Of a stretch of 64,000 bases of DNA, positions 33,923 to 42,818 are shown in pieces (within the stretch, counting starts at the first letter, position 1; the number at the start of each line of letters is the position of its first letter). The translations under genes and the position numbers were made by a program. Under the pieces are notes generated by a model, which saw nothing but the letters and a program-made list of their open reading frames with translations, did not search any database and was not told where the DNA came from. Source of the stretch: Butyrivibrio sp. AE3004. GTDB lineage: Bacteria; Bacillota; Clostridia; Lachnospirales; Lachnospiraceae. The DNA lies in NCBI RefSeq assembly GCF_000703165.1, contig NZ_JNLQ01000002.1, positions 3,100,001 through 3,164,000 on the forward strand. The letters run 5' to 3'.

Positions 33923-34822
33923 TTATTGATAGTAAACTGTCTTTTCGCTGACAAGCAGATTTATAACTGTTATTGTGAACACTATCGCAAAAAGTATGAT
34001 GGCAGCCGCAGATGCATATGAAGGATATCCTCCACTGTTACCATAAAGCATATCGTAGATATATCCCACTATTGTATTCATACCTGCAGCATTGAGGTCT
34101 GTTCCAAAAAGAGCAACCTCATCACTATATGCCTTAAATGCTCCAATGAATCCGGTGATCACAAGATAAAAGATCATGGGTGATATCATTGGAAGGGTAA
34201 TTTTATAAAACACTCTCCACTTTGGGGTGGCATCAACCTGCGCTGCTTTATAATAAATCGGATTTACCGAGGCAAGTGAGCTTGTTAAAATAAGGATTTT
34301 AAACGGTAGAACAACCCATATTGTGTAAAAACACATAACAAACATTTTTGCAGCATACGGACCGTCTATGAAATCTACGCTCTCACCACCAAAGAAATTT
34401 ATGAGCACATTTACCATTCCGTCCGTATAGGCTGTCTTCTGAAAAAGGATCATAAAAACAAGGCCGACTGCCAGTGTATTTGTTACATAAGGAAGAAAAT
34501 ATATAGTCTGAAAAAACTCCCTCAGTTTCTTAATGGAACTAAGTGCCAGCGATATTAACAGTGCGATCGCCGTAGAAAGAGGAACTGTTATAAGAACAAT
34601 TATGAACGTATTCTTCAATGCCCGGATAAAATACGGGTCGTGAAGAACATAGGAATAATTGTAACTTCCTACTCCGAAATAACTCTGTGATGCATAATTA
34701 TATCCTTCCTCAAAGGAATAAATAAAAACATCAATCATAGGATATACAAGAAATGCCCCAAGAAATATAATTGCCGGCAAAAGGCATAACCATGCAGTTA
34801 ATGTTTGTTTTTTAGTGCTCAT
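33923..34822 (-). CDS. Sugar ABC transporter permease, MalF/UgpA type
   Basis: 299 residues, six membrane helices. The family motif is YYKAAQVDATPKWRVFYKITLP; the N-terminus LTAWLCLLPAIIFLGAFLVYP is typical of UgpA/MsmF permeases. GGTGG lies 8 bases before ATG 34822. It is 30 bases after the ATPase gene. Substrate is probably a mono- or oligosaccharide, unspecified. Confidence 0.93.
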   Translation of the reverse strand: MSTKKQTLTAWLCLLPAIIFLGAFLVYPMIDVFIYSFEEGYNYASQSYFGVGSYNYSYVLHDPYFIRALKNTFIIVLITVPLSTAIALLISLALSSIKKLREFFQTIYFLPYVTNTLAVGLVFMILFQKTAYTDGMVNVLINFFGGESVDFIDGPYAAKMFVMCFYTIWVVLPFKILILTSSLASVNPIYYKAAQVDATPKWRVFYKITLPMISPMIFYLVITGFIGAFKAYSDEVALFGTDLNAAGMNTIVGYIYDMLYGNSGGYPSYASAAAIILFAIVFTITVINLLVSEKTVYYQ

Positions 34823-34852
34823 CTATTGTTACCACCCTTTTTAAAGGCAAGA

Positions 34853-36004
34853 TTATTTGCCAATATTAGTCTCCGTTTCATGATCAAATACATGGACTTT
34901 TGAAGGTTTAAGTTTAAAGCCTACTTCACCTCCCAAAAACTGCGGTCTTTCTTCCGATGGAACAATTGCTCTTATCACCGTTCCGTCAAAAGCTTCATTT
35001 GTGCAGATAATACTTGTATCACGTCCCATGACCTCCATTTTCATAAATTCGCAATGAAGGATTTCTGACCTGCTGTCCTTAACAACAGATGCTGCGGCAT
35101 TCTTTTCTTTTTCGGTAGGAGATACTGCTTCAAAGCCTTCGGGTCTTATCGCAACATATACCTTACCCGACATTTTTTTAGCATGTTCAGTCTCTATAAC
35201 CCGATCTTTTCCGATATAGATCCCGTTATCTTTAACTTCGCCCTTAAAAACATTTATCTGAGGTGTGCCAAGGAATTTAGCGACAAAAAGATTTACCGGA
35301 TTGTCATAAACATCCTGCGGCGCACCATGCTGCATTATCTCTCCTTCCTTCATAACAACTATTTTATCGCAGATGCTCATTGCTTCTTCCTGATCGTGCG
35401 TTACAAAAATCGTTGTTATTCCGGTCTCAAGCTGAATTCTCTTAAGCTCCTCCCTGGTCTGAAGCCTTAGTCTGGCATCAAGATTAGACAAAGGCTCATC
35501 CAGCAAAAGGACTCTTGGTTTCTTTACAAGAGCTCTTGCTATTGCCACTCTCTGTTGCTGTCCTCCTGACATCTCAGATGGCTTTCTGTCCAATAGTTCC
35601 TCTATCTGAACAAGCTTCGCTACCTCAAGGACCTTTCTATTCATCTCATCCTTTGAAAGCTTGTTCCTGCCTCTTAAGTTTTCAAGAGGGAATCTGATAT
35701 TCTCTCTTACATTAAGATGCGGATACAGCGCATAATTCTGAAAGACAAGGCCTACTCCTCTGTTTTCGGGAGGGAGATTGGTAACATCATCATCTCCGAA
35801 ATAAATTTTCCCGGAAGTTGGCTTTTCAAGCCCGCTAATAAGATTAAGGACAGTACTTTTCCCGCAGCCTGAGGGACCAAGGAGACCTATAAGTTTCCCA
35901 TCAGGTATCTCATGGGTAAAATCCTTTACTGCTGTTACTTCCTCTTTTATTTTTTTATTCAAATTAGGGAATCTTTTTGTAAGACCTTCTAATACTATTT
36001 TCAT
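34853..36004 (-). CDS. Sugar ABC transporter ATP-binding protein (MsmK/UgpC type)
   Basis: 383 residues from ATG 36004; a TTG at 36037 extends the frame without support. It has Walker A GPSGCGKST, Q-loop VFQNYALYPHL, signature MSGGQQQRVAIARAL, Walker B VLLLDEPLSNLD and switch THDQEEAM. A C-terminal TOBE-type region follows (KVYVAIRPEGFEA), as in ATPases shared between several sugar importers. It is first in its operon. The upstream leader contains a small GTCTTTC-tgt-GAAAGAC hairpin, and an IS110 element sits beyond it. Confidence 0.93.
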   Translation of the reverse strand: MKIVLEGLTKRFPNLNKKIKEEVTAVKDFTHEIPDGKLIGLLGPSGCGKSTVLNLISGLEKPTSGKIYFGDDDVTNLPPENRGVGLVFQNYALYPHLNVRENIRFPLENLRGRNKLSKDEMNRKVLEVAKLVQIEELLDRKPSEMSGGQQQRVAIARALVKKPRVLLLDEPLSNLDARLRLQTREELKRIQLETGITTIFVTHDQEEAMSICDKIVVMKEGEIMQHGAPQDVYDNPVNLFVAKFLGTPQINVFKGEVKDNGIYIGKDRVIETEHAKKMSGKVYVAIRPEGFEAVSPTEKEKNAAASVVKDSRSEILHCEFMKMEVMGRDTSIICTNEAFDGTVIRAIVPSEERPQFLGGEVGFKLKPSKVHVFDHETETNIGK

Positions 36005-36319
36005 ACTTATTAACCGTCTTTCTGTGAAAGACACCAACGGGGTTATGAAACCCTGCGTCTTTCACCATCTTCTATTTTAAAGTTTCCTGTTTTATTCTTT
36101 GTTTGTAAGGCTGACACACTACAGAACACGTGGAGGTGAGTGGCGGGGCGGTATAGCGGCTACCTCGCATACTTATATGTTGTCGGTCATCTGTAAAGGC
36201 ATCAACGAATGGCGCATAACGTAGCCCGTAAACTTATCTCTTCCGAAGTTGTCTCGATTTCGCCGGATGACCAGTCACTGTCAGCATTACAACGATAAAA
36301 TTTGACAGGAGGTTATCTA
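36005..36319. other. Non-coding gap: importer operon leader plus IS110 left side, candidate bridge RNA
   Basis: About 315 bases without a gene. Near the importer ATPase there is a perfect hairpin at 36016-36032 (7-bp arms). From about 36110 to the transposase start, base composition becomes more GC-rich and structured. GAGGT (36133-36137) can pair with ACCTC (36162-36166). GGTCATC (36185-36191) pairs with GATGACC (36266-36272), enclosing GGCG/CGCC (36211-36214 / 36261-36264) and AACTT/AAGTT (36231-36235 / 36246-36250). Nested stems with unpaired bases on both sides resemble the internal guide loops of IS110 bridge RNAs, which are encoded upstream of the transposase in the IS110 subgroup. Structures were found by eye only. 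Confidence 0.5.
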
Positions 36320-37579
36320 TTGGCATTTAAAATCTTTCGAAAGAACTGCTGTGGACTTGATGTCCACAAAACCTGGATCTTTGCATGCATTGGCATTACC
36401 GATGCAAATGGCCGCACTGAGTATTTTGAGAAAAGGTTCTCATCCTTCTCAAGAGGATTGCGTGAACTTGCTGAGTGGCTTACCAAGCATCATTGCATTG
36501 ATGTCTGCATGGAATCTACCGGCAAGTACTGGATACCTGTTTTTAATATCCTTGAAAAGACTTGCAATGTCGTACTTGCTCATCCCAAATATACAAAACC
36601 ACAAAAAGGTAATAAGACCGACCGTAAGGACGCAAAATGGATATGTGACTTATTCATGTGCGACATGATCAAGCCTTCCTTCATTCCACCAGCTGACATC
36701 CGTCATCTTAGAGATCTGGTGAGATACCGATTCAAGATTTCCTGTATGATCACAGGTGAGAAGAATCGCGCTCTTAATTGTCTCACAGTATCAAATCTTA
36801 AACTTGATGAAGTGTTCACTGATGTATTTGGAAAATCTTCCAGATCCATAACTGAATATATTCTTAAGCATCCCGGAGAATGTTTCGATGTTTCTCCATT
36901 TGTTGACAGACGATGTAAGCATCCAATTGAAGAAATCCAGGCTGCCGTTGATGGTGCAATCTGTGAAGAACAAGCAATCAAGCTTCGCCAATGTCTGGAT
37001 CACATAGATGAGTTAGAGAAACACAAGAATGAAATAGAGCGGGAAATCTTTCGTGTTTCTGATCCATACAACGATGCTCTTGCCCTGATTCGTACAGTTC
37101 CGGGTTTGGATAAAAATCCATTCACGGCAATACAGATACTTTCAGAAATAGGTGGCGATATGTCCGTCTTCCCCACAGACAAGCACCTTGTTTCCTGGGC
37201 TGGCTGCTGTCCACGCAATGACCAAAGCAATTTCAAAATCAAATCCACTAGGATTTCCCGTGCTGGTAGTTATCTTAAACCAGTATTGGTGCAAGTTGCA
37301 AATGCTTTGATCAAATCCAAGAAGCATCCTGAAATCACAGAACGTTATCGCCGTATTAAATCACATCGTGGTCACAAGAAAGCCATCATTGCCATCTGCC
37401 GTATGCTCCTGACCGCTATCTGGCACATACTCACAGATCTTAAGTCCTATACCCATGATGGTTATCTTATTCAGAAGCCTGCTGAAGAGAAGAAAACTCT
37501 TACAACAACTCAGGCTCTCAATCTATTGAAGTCCAGAGGTTTTATCATCAAAGATGATCTTGCAGAAGTGACATCGTAG
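36320..37579 (+). CDS. IS110-family transposase (DEDD recombinase)
   Basis: 419 residues from TTG 36320, with AGGAGG 8 bases upstream; a TTG at 36302 is less likely because it overlaps that site. The RuvC-like half has CGLDVHKTW, CMESTGKYW and TDRKDAKWI, giving the D-E-D-D residues. The Transposase_20 half has RTVPGLDKN and GCCPRNDQSNFK with the conserved Ser, followed by ISRAGSYLKPVL. Both catalytic halves are complete, so it may be active. IS110 enzymes insert RNA-guided, without terminal repeats or target duplication, and none is seen. The long upstream and short downstream non-coding parts fit the IS110 rather than the IS1111 subgroup. Confidence 0.95.
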   Translation: MAFKIFRKNCCGLDVHKTWIFACIGITDANGRTEYFEKRFSSFSRGLRELAEWLTKHHCIDVCMESTGKYWIPVFNILEKTCNVVLAHPKYTKPQKGNKTDRKDAKWICDLFMCDMIKPSFIPPADIRHLRDLVRYRFKISCMITGEKNRALNCLTVSNLKLDEVFTDVFGKSSRSITEYILKHPGECFDVSPFVDRRCKHPIEEIQAAVDGAICEEQAIKLRQCLDHIDELEKHKNEIEREIFRVSDPYNDALALIRTVPGLDKNPFTAIQILSEIGGDMSVFPTDKHLVSWAGCCPRNDQSNFKIKSTRISRAGSYLKPVLVQVANALIKSKKHPEITERYRRIKSHRGHKKAIIAICRMLLTAIWHILTDLKSYTHDGYLIQKPAEEKKTLTTTQALNLLKSRGFIIKDDLAEVTS

Positions 37580-37607
37580 ATCTTTAGCCTAAATATTTAA
37601 TTTTTCG

Positions 37608-37623
37608 ACCACCTCCAGGTGGT
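37608..37623 (+). terminator. Hairpin at the right side of the IS110 element
   Basis: ACCACCT and AGGTGGT form a perfect 7-bp stem with a 2-base loop, followed on the plus strand by TTTATTTG. It lies 29 bases after the transposase stop and could terminate its transcript or be part of the element's right end. Confidence 0.5.
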
Positions 37624-37670
37624 TTATTTGTCATGCCCTAAACTTTATTCCTATCCGCTACCTCTCTGTT

Positions 37671-38489
37671 TCAAACTTTCTCCTCAAACTCTATCCTCGG
37701 AAATCCCGCAGCGTAGTATTGCTCTAAAAAGCTGTCGCTATCCCTGTTCATAATAAGCTCCTGCGGGAAATGTATCTCCTCAAGCATTGCTGTAGCTGTC
37801 GGAAATCTTCCGACATCCGTAGCAATATGCGCATCTGTATTCACACATACAGTAGTTCCGAGCTCTGCACATCTGACTGCGATTTCCTTACATCTCTCAG
37901 CCACATCGCCGCTCCAGATGACACTGTGCTCATTTATTTCAATCGGTTTGTGAAGCTCCTTTGCTCTTTTAAGGACTTCATCCACATCAAATGGGATACC
38001 TGCCCTTCCGATATGTCCCAGCATAAGGATTCTCGGATCTTCAAGAACAGTAATATACATCTGAGTTGCCTGCGACCTGGTTATCCCCTGCAATCCCCAT
38101 TTGCCGTGAACACTTGCGATTATAAAATCAAGGCGCTCTGTCGTCCGCTGAAACAAGTCCTTGTCATCCTTATATGGATCTCCCACAATCGATTTCTTTA
38201 TGGGAAGTCCCATTCCAAACAGATATCCATCGGGATTGACTATATCAACCTCACAGCCTCTAAGAACTTTAATTCCGTGCCAGGTTCTCTTCCAGCATCC
38301 CTGATTTGTAAAAAACTGATATGACCTTAGGTCTTCATCCTCAGCAACCACCATTGAACTGAAATGGTCTGTACTTGCAATAAGTTCAAGTCCTACAGCC
38401 TGCGCTTCCCTTACATTTTCTTCAATTGTGGAATATGCGTGCGCAGAATACAAAGTATGTGTATGCAGATCGCATTTGATATTAAGCAT
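37671..38489 (-). CDS. PHP-domain phosphoesterase, YcdX-like
   Basis: 272 residues. Metal-site motifs of the PHP fold are in order: DLHTHTLYS, STDHF, GCEVDI, SVHGKW, GHIGRAG, EINEHS and NTDAHIATDVG. Length and order match YcdX/PolX-C-type phosphatases, probably trinuclear-metal cytosolic phosphoesterases acting on small phosphates; the substrate is unknown. GGGGGGAAC precedes ATG 38489. It seems monocistronic: a terminator separates it from the GH3 gene, and the IS110 element lies just beyond its stop. Confidence 0.88.
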   Translation of the reverse strand: MLNIKCDLHTHTLYSAHAYSTIEENVREAQAVGLELIASTDHFSSMVVAEDEDLRSYQFFTNQGCWKRTWHGIKVLRGCEVDIVNPDGYLFGMGLPIKKSIVGDPYKDDKDLFQRTTERLDFIIASVHGKWGLQGITRSQATQMYITVLEDPRILMLGHIGRAGIPFDVDEVLKRAKELHKPIEINEHSVIWSGDVAERCKEIAVRCAELGTTVCVNTDAHIATDVGRFPTATAMLEEIHFPQELIMNRDSDSFLEQYYAAGFPRIEFEEKV

Positions 38490-38592
38490 GTTCCCCCCTA
38501 AAACCTCATATTTTCTCTATTCATGATAGCAGATTTTCCCGATTTTACCATAGAAGATAGGAATTACAGAGTAATTTCCCAAAAAGCTAAAT

Positions 38593-38618
38593 AGAGTCAC
38601 CTCAAACGAGGTGACTCT
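38593..38618 (-). terminator. Terminator after the GH3 gene
   Basis: A perfect 11-bp stem (AGAGTCACCTC / GAGGTGACTCT, 4-base loop) lies 13 bases after the GH3 stop, followed on the minus strand by ATTTAGCTTTTT. Confidence 0.85.
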
Positions 38619-38630
38619 AAAAAAGTTCTG

Positions 38631-40718
38631 TCAAATTTCTGTGAGGTCTCTGCTGTTAAAACCTGCGGCATATTTACCTATACCAACTCTGTCACGAACG
38701 TTCACCTCAAAATCTATTTCCGAATTTGCGCGAAGGTAAACCTTTTCAAAACCTACAAGTTCCAGATAATCATGCTGATCATCAGGCAATCTGTAAATCT
38801 GAATTATCTCGGCGCCGTCCTCACTTGATTTGTTAATAAGCCTTCCCTTTACTGCATGTCTTCCTGTGTTATATGAGAGGCTGTTTATCTCAAAATCCGA
38901 AAAAGAAAGTCCATATCCAAAAGGAAACTGAACAGGTATCTTCTCCTTATGGATGTGACGATATCCTATATGGAATCCCTCCCGATAATGAACCATACGG
39001 CTGTCTCCGAAATCACCAACACTGATAGCAGAGGAATCTTTTTCAGAACAATAGAAGGTTTCCGGCAAATGTCCGCATGGATTGATATCTCCAAGGATTA
39101 CCTCTGCTAAGGCATTTCCACCCTCCATTCCGTTATAATACATCCAGATAAGAGCCTTGCACTTATCAAGCCATCTTGTCATATCAACGACACCGCCTCC
39201 GATCATGGCAACTATCGCATCCGGTCGTTTTTCCAAAAGTGCTTCCAAAAGCTCATTCTGCTCATATGGAAGAGAGATATCTTTTCTATCAAGCCCTTCT
39301 GAATCGATGTCGTGATTAAGACCTCCTACAAAAATGATCTTGTCATAATCAGCACATGCTTCAAGCGCTTCATCTCGCAGTTGTTTTCTATATTCTGATA
39401 ATTCTCTTTCCTTTGTCTCTGCATCAGCGGTTTTTCCGCCTTCATTTTCAAGACTGATGGCCTGCCAGTTCGTTCCGTCAGGAGTAGCATTTTCCTTGAT
39501 AGAGCTTGCATATCCCCTTAAGTAATCAACTGTTGCAGCACCTCCCAGTCTTCCCTTTAATCCCATGAGCGGAGAGATTTCATAAAGCGCCTTTATCTCT
39601 GCGCTACCTCCACCGTTTGAATGAATTCTGTTGGCATTTTCACCGATAACAAGTATCTTTTTCGTCTTAATTAAGGGCCTTGCCAAAGGAAGTGTATTAT
39701 CTTCATTTTTTAACAAGACAACGCTTCCACGTGCAATATCAAGGCAATCCTGCCTTGCCGCAAAGGAATTGTAAGGTCCTTCTTTTCTTATCATCACATC
39801 CTCGTCAAGCATATTAAGTCTTAACATCAAAATGAGGATTCTGATTACTTTCCTGTCAATCAACTCTTCATCTATTTCTCCGCTAAGAACTTTCTCCTTT
39901 AAAGGATTGGCGAGCTTATAATCATCAAAATTGTCAGTAACTGACATCTCACAATCTATATCTGCTTCCGCTGCTTTCACAGTATCATGCACCGCACCCC
40001 AATCTGAAACAACAAAGCCCTGATAGCCCCATTGTTTTCTCAAAGTCTCGTTAAGCAAAAACTTGCTCTCGCTACAATACTCGCCCTTAATCTTGTTATA
40101 GGCTGTCATGATACTGTAAGGATTTCCTTTCTCTATTACATCCTTGAAAACCTGCAAATAAAGATCATTCAATACCTCATCATCAATTTCTTCGTCAACT
40201 TCAAGTCTTGCTGTCTCCTGATGATTCAGCGCAAAATGCTTAACGCATGCCGAAACATCCCAGTTTTGAACGCCCTTTATATACTCCGAAGCAAGTTCTG
40301 ATGTAAGATACGGGTCCTCACTGAAATATTCAAAATTCCTTCCGCATAAAGGAGATCTTTTCAGGTTGATTCCCGGTGCAAGTATCACATCCTTGCCTCT
40401 TCCTCTTGCCTCCTCGCCAAGAACACTTCCCGTTCTTGAGGCAAGATTTCTGTTCCATGTAGCAGCCACCGCACTGTTACAGGGAAGATAAGTCACATAA
40501 TCATCAGTGTTTCCAACGGGTATCCACTCACTTGGACGAAATTCCGCACGAACTCCCATGGGGCCATCGGACATAACAAGCGGTGGAATTCCAAGGCGGG
40601 GAACTCCCTTTGTTTTGAAAAGTTCATTTCCATGGATCATACCTATCTTTTCATCAAGTGTAAGAGCTTCAAGTATTTCTTCTGCCCTGTATTTAAGTGA
40701 TTGTATTGTTCCTTCCAT
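38631..40718 (-). CDS. Family GH3 beta-glucosidase-type glycoside hydrolase, cytoplasmic
   Basis: 695 residues. The N-terminal barrel has KIGMIHGNELF, SDGPMGVR and nucleophile region GFVVSDWGAVHD, and HFALNHQE supplies binding residues. The GH3 C-terminal domain has VLLKNEDNTLPL and GGGSAEI, and a short fibronectin III-like end follows. There is no signal peptide, so it acts on imported oligosaccharides. ATG 40718 is preceded by GAGGTAAAT; ATG 40748 has no good site. It is last of the regulator-GH42-GH3 set. Beta-glucosidase is the likeliest activity; beta-xylosidase is possible in GH3. Confidence 0.9.
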   Translation of the reverse strand: MEGTIQSLKYRAEEILEALTLDEKIGMIHGNELFKTKGVPRLGIPPLVMSDGPMGVRAEFRPSEWIPVGNTDDYVTYLPCNSAVAATWNRNLASRTGSVLGEEARGRGKDVILAPGINLKRSPLCGRNFEYFSEDPYLTSELASEYIKGVQNWDVSACVKHFALNHQETARLEVDEEIDDEVLNDLYLQVFKDVIEKGNPYSIMTAYNKIKGEYCSESKFLLNETLRKQWGYQGFVVSDWGAVHDTVKAAEADIDCEMSVTDNFDDYKLANPLKEKVLSGEIDEELIDRKVIRILILMLRLNMLDEDVMIRKEGPYNSFAARQDCLDIARGSVVLLKNEDNTLPLARPLIKTKKILVIGENANRIHSNGGGSAEIKALYEISPLMGLKGRLGGAATVDYLRGYASSIKENATPDGTNWQAISLENEGGKTADAETKERELSEYRKQLRDEALEACADYDKIIFVGGLNHDIDSEGLDRKDISLPYEQNELLEALLEKRPDAIVAMIGGGVVDMTRWLDKCKALIWMYYNGMEGGNALAEVILGDINPCGHLPETFYCSEKDSSAISVGDFGDSRMVHYREGFHIGYRHIHKEKIPVQFPFGYGLSFSDFEINSLSYNTGRHAVKGRLINKSSEDGAEIIQIYRLPDDQHDYLELVGFEKVYLRANSEIDFEVNVRDRVGIGKYAAGFNSRDLTEI

Positions 40719-40765
40719 ATTTACCTCATCCGTCAGTTTCACTGACATCCTGCTATTTAGTTTTT

Positions 40766-42796
40766 CTATTTTGCTCGTTTTATTATGTGTACATCCTTGG
40801 CTGCTATACGATGCATTCCTGATGCAAGCTCTATACCGCTGATAAGCTCTGTACCATCCTCGTGAAGCTCATAAATACCTTCGCTGTCACCATGGTTTAA
40901 CACATACAAAATCTTTTCTTCGTCATTTTCCCTACTGGTAACCTCTACATCACTTGAAGTGAAGGTAAGAGGATGAACGCCTGCCTTGGAGAGTACATCT
41001 GTAAGAAATGATGCTCTGAAATCCTCATCCGACTCTGTTGCAATATAGTACGCCCTTCCACTTCCAAGCTTTCTTGATGTAAGTACCGGCATACCCTGAT
41101 AAAAATCTTCAAGGAAGCCATAATCATCAAGCATCTTCGCACCTTCAAGATGTACCAGGTCACATAGCTTTCTTGCGAAGTATCTCTGCCCGTGATAACT
41201 GAAGTGGTTATGCTTTTCCGGAGGAAATGCATCTGTTTCCTCAACCCATATTCCCAAAATGTCTCTGAGCTTTCCGGGATATCCTCCTGTTACAACAAGG
41301 TCACTTTCATTTACATAACCACTGAAAACTCCTGTCACAAAGCTCCCGCCGTTTTCAATGAACGACCTTATTCTCTGATCAAGGTCTCCCTTCACCATAT
41401 ACAGAAGCGGAGCTATTACAACCTTGTATTTTGACAGATCGGAATCCTGAGATATAAGGTCTACATTCACATTGAGTTTACGGAGTGATTCATAATATGT
41501 TGTTATCGTCTCCTTGTAGTTCATGTCATTTGTGGGGCCTGCCGAAAGCTCTGTAGCCCACCAGTTATCCCAGTCAAACATGACTGCCACATCCGCTTCC
41601 GTACGCATTCCGATTGAGCATCTGCCGATTTCCCACAGCTCTTTTCCAAGCTCTGTAACTTCCTTAAACACTCTGGTATTGCCTGTTCCCACATGGTCTA
41701 TTACTGCACCGTGGTATTTTTCACAGGCACCGATGCTTCTTCTCATCTGGAAAAAAAGAATACTGTCAGCACCATGCGCCATTGCCTGATAGCTCCAAAG
41801 CCTCATAACCCCGGGTCTCTTCAGGGAATTATAAGGCTGCCAGTTTGTAACACTTGGTGTCTGCTCCATAAGGGCAAAGGGTGCTCCGTCTCCGACACCT
41901 CTCATAAGATCGTGGCTCATTGCTATTCTGGCAGGTGAATCCGTGGGCTGCGGATAATTATCCCAGGAAACAAAATCCATTTCTTTAGCCCATTTCCTGT
42001 AATCAAGCGGTTTAAAGAATGCCATCAGATTAGTTGTAATCTGCGCATCTGGAATTATCTTTTTAATCTCATCTCTCTCAAGGCAATAGCATGAAAGAAT
42101 GGCATCTGACATGAATCTTCTGTAATCTATTGAAATTCCCTGGAAATCCGTATGAAGCCTTCCACCCCAAACGCTTTCTTCCGAAAGTGCATTCGGAAGA
42201 ACTATTTCCTCATAATCATAAAAAGTATGGCCCCAAAATGAAGTGTTCCAGGCTTTATTAACATCCTCAATTGTTTTATATCTGTCCTGAACCCATTCCC
42301 TGAAAGCTCTCTCGCAGTTTTCACAGTAGCACTCACCGCCAAATTCATTGGAGATGTGCCAGGCTATTATGTTTTCCTGATTTTTGTAATGCTCTGCCAG
42401 TCTTGCTGCAAGTCTTGAAGCATACAAGCGGTAAGTAGGACTTGAAGGACAGGAATTATGTCGTCCTCCGAATTTTCTCTTCCTTCCCTCAAAATCAGTT
42501 CTTAGAATATCCGGATGGCGCTTTGCCATCCATGCGGGATGTGCACCTGTTGACGTTGCCATGATTATATTCATGCCGTTTTCCGTAACAAGATTAACTA
42601 TTTTATCTAATCTATCAAAATCATACTCGTCCTCAGATGGCTGTATTGAAGCCCATGAAAAAACATTAAGCGTTACAGTATCGATACCTGCCTGCTTAAA
42701 CAGCTTCATGTCCTCTTCCCAGACATCCTCCGGCCATTGCTCCGGGTTGTAATCTCCCCCATAGGGAACCTTTTTCAAATTGTCATTCCAGTTCAT
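40766..42796 (-). CDS. Family GH42 beta-galactosidase
   Basis: 676 residues, normal for GH42. It starts YGGDYNPEQWPEDVWEEDM, the family hallmark. The acid/base Glu is in AWHISNEFGG, and a zinc-type Cys cluster follows directly (ECYCENC). The nucleophile Glu is in FALMEQTPS. The trimerisation domain follows (PLLYMVKGDLDQRIR). No signal peptide; cytoplasmic. It would remove terminal beta-galactose from imported oligosaccharides. AAAGGAGGCGAA precedes ATG 42796. It sits 22 bases after the AraC-type regulator gene and 47 before the GH3 start. Confidence 0.94.
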   Translation of the reverse strand: MNWNDNLKKVPYGGDYNPEQWPEDVWEEDMKLFKQAGIDTVTLNVFSWASIQPSEDEYDFDRLDKIVNLVTENGMNIIMATSTGAHPAWMAKRHPDILRTDFEGRKRKFGGRHNSCPSSPTYRLYASRLAARLAEHYKNQENIIAWHISNEFGGECYCENCERAFREWVQDRYKTIEDVNKAWNTSFWGHTFYDYEEIVLPNALSEESVWGGRLHTDFQGISIDYRRFMSDAILSCYCLERDEIKKIIPDAQITTNLMAFFKPLDYRKWAKEMDFVSWDNYPQPTDSPARIAMSHDLMRGVGDGAPFALMEQTPSVTNWQPYNSLKRPGVMRLWSYQAMAHGADSILFFQMRRSIGACEKYHGAVIDHVGTGNTRVFKEVTELGKELWEIGRCSIGMRTEADVAVMFDWDNWWATELSAGPTNDMNYKETITTYYESLRKLNVNVDLISQDSDLSKYKVVIAPLLYMVKGDLDQRIRSFIENGGSFVTGVFSGYVNESDLVVTGGYPGKLRDILGIWVEETDAFPPEKHNHFSYHGQRYFARKLCDLVHLEGAKMLDDYGFLEDFYQGMPVLTSRKLGSGRAYYIATESDEDFRASFLTDVLSKAGVHPLTFTSSDVEVTSRENDEEKILYVLNHGDSEGIYELHEDGTELISGIELASGMHRIAAKDVHIIKRAK

Positions 42797-42818
42797 TTCG
42801 CCTCCTTTATCCTATTAT

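Larger units (their letters stand above)
36110..37660 (+). mobile_element. IS110-family insertion sequence, ends approximate
   Basis: The element is taken as the transposase gene plus the structured left side and the ~80 bases after the stop. Exact ends cannot be set without an empty-site comparison, because this family has no terminal inverted repeats. It lies between the promoter side of the importer operon and the 3' end of the PHP gene, and so may have moved the importer's promoter or brought a new one. Confidence 0.7.

Noticed and set aside
36005-37670. Terminal inverted repeats or target duplication of the insertion element
   Set aside because: None found. A shared TTTATTC near both sides is AT-rich and can be chance; the family normally lacks both.
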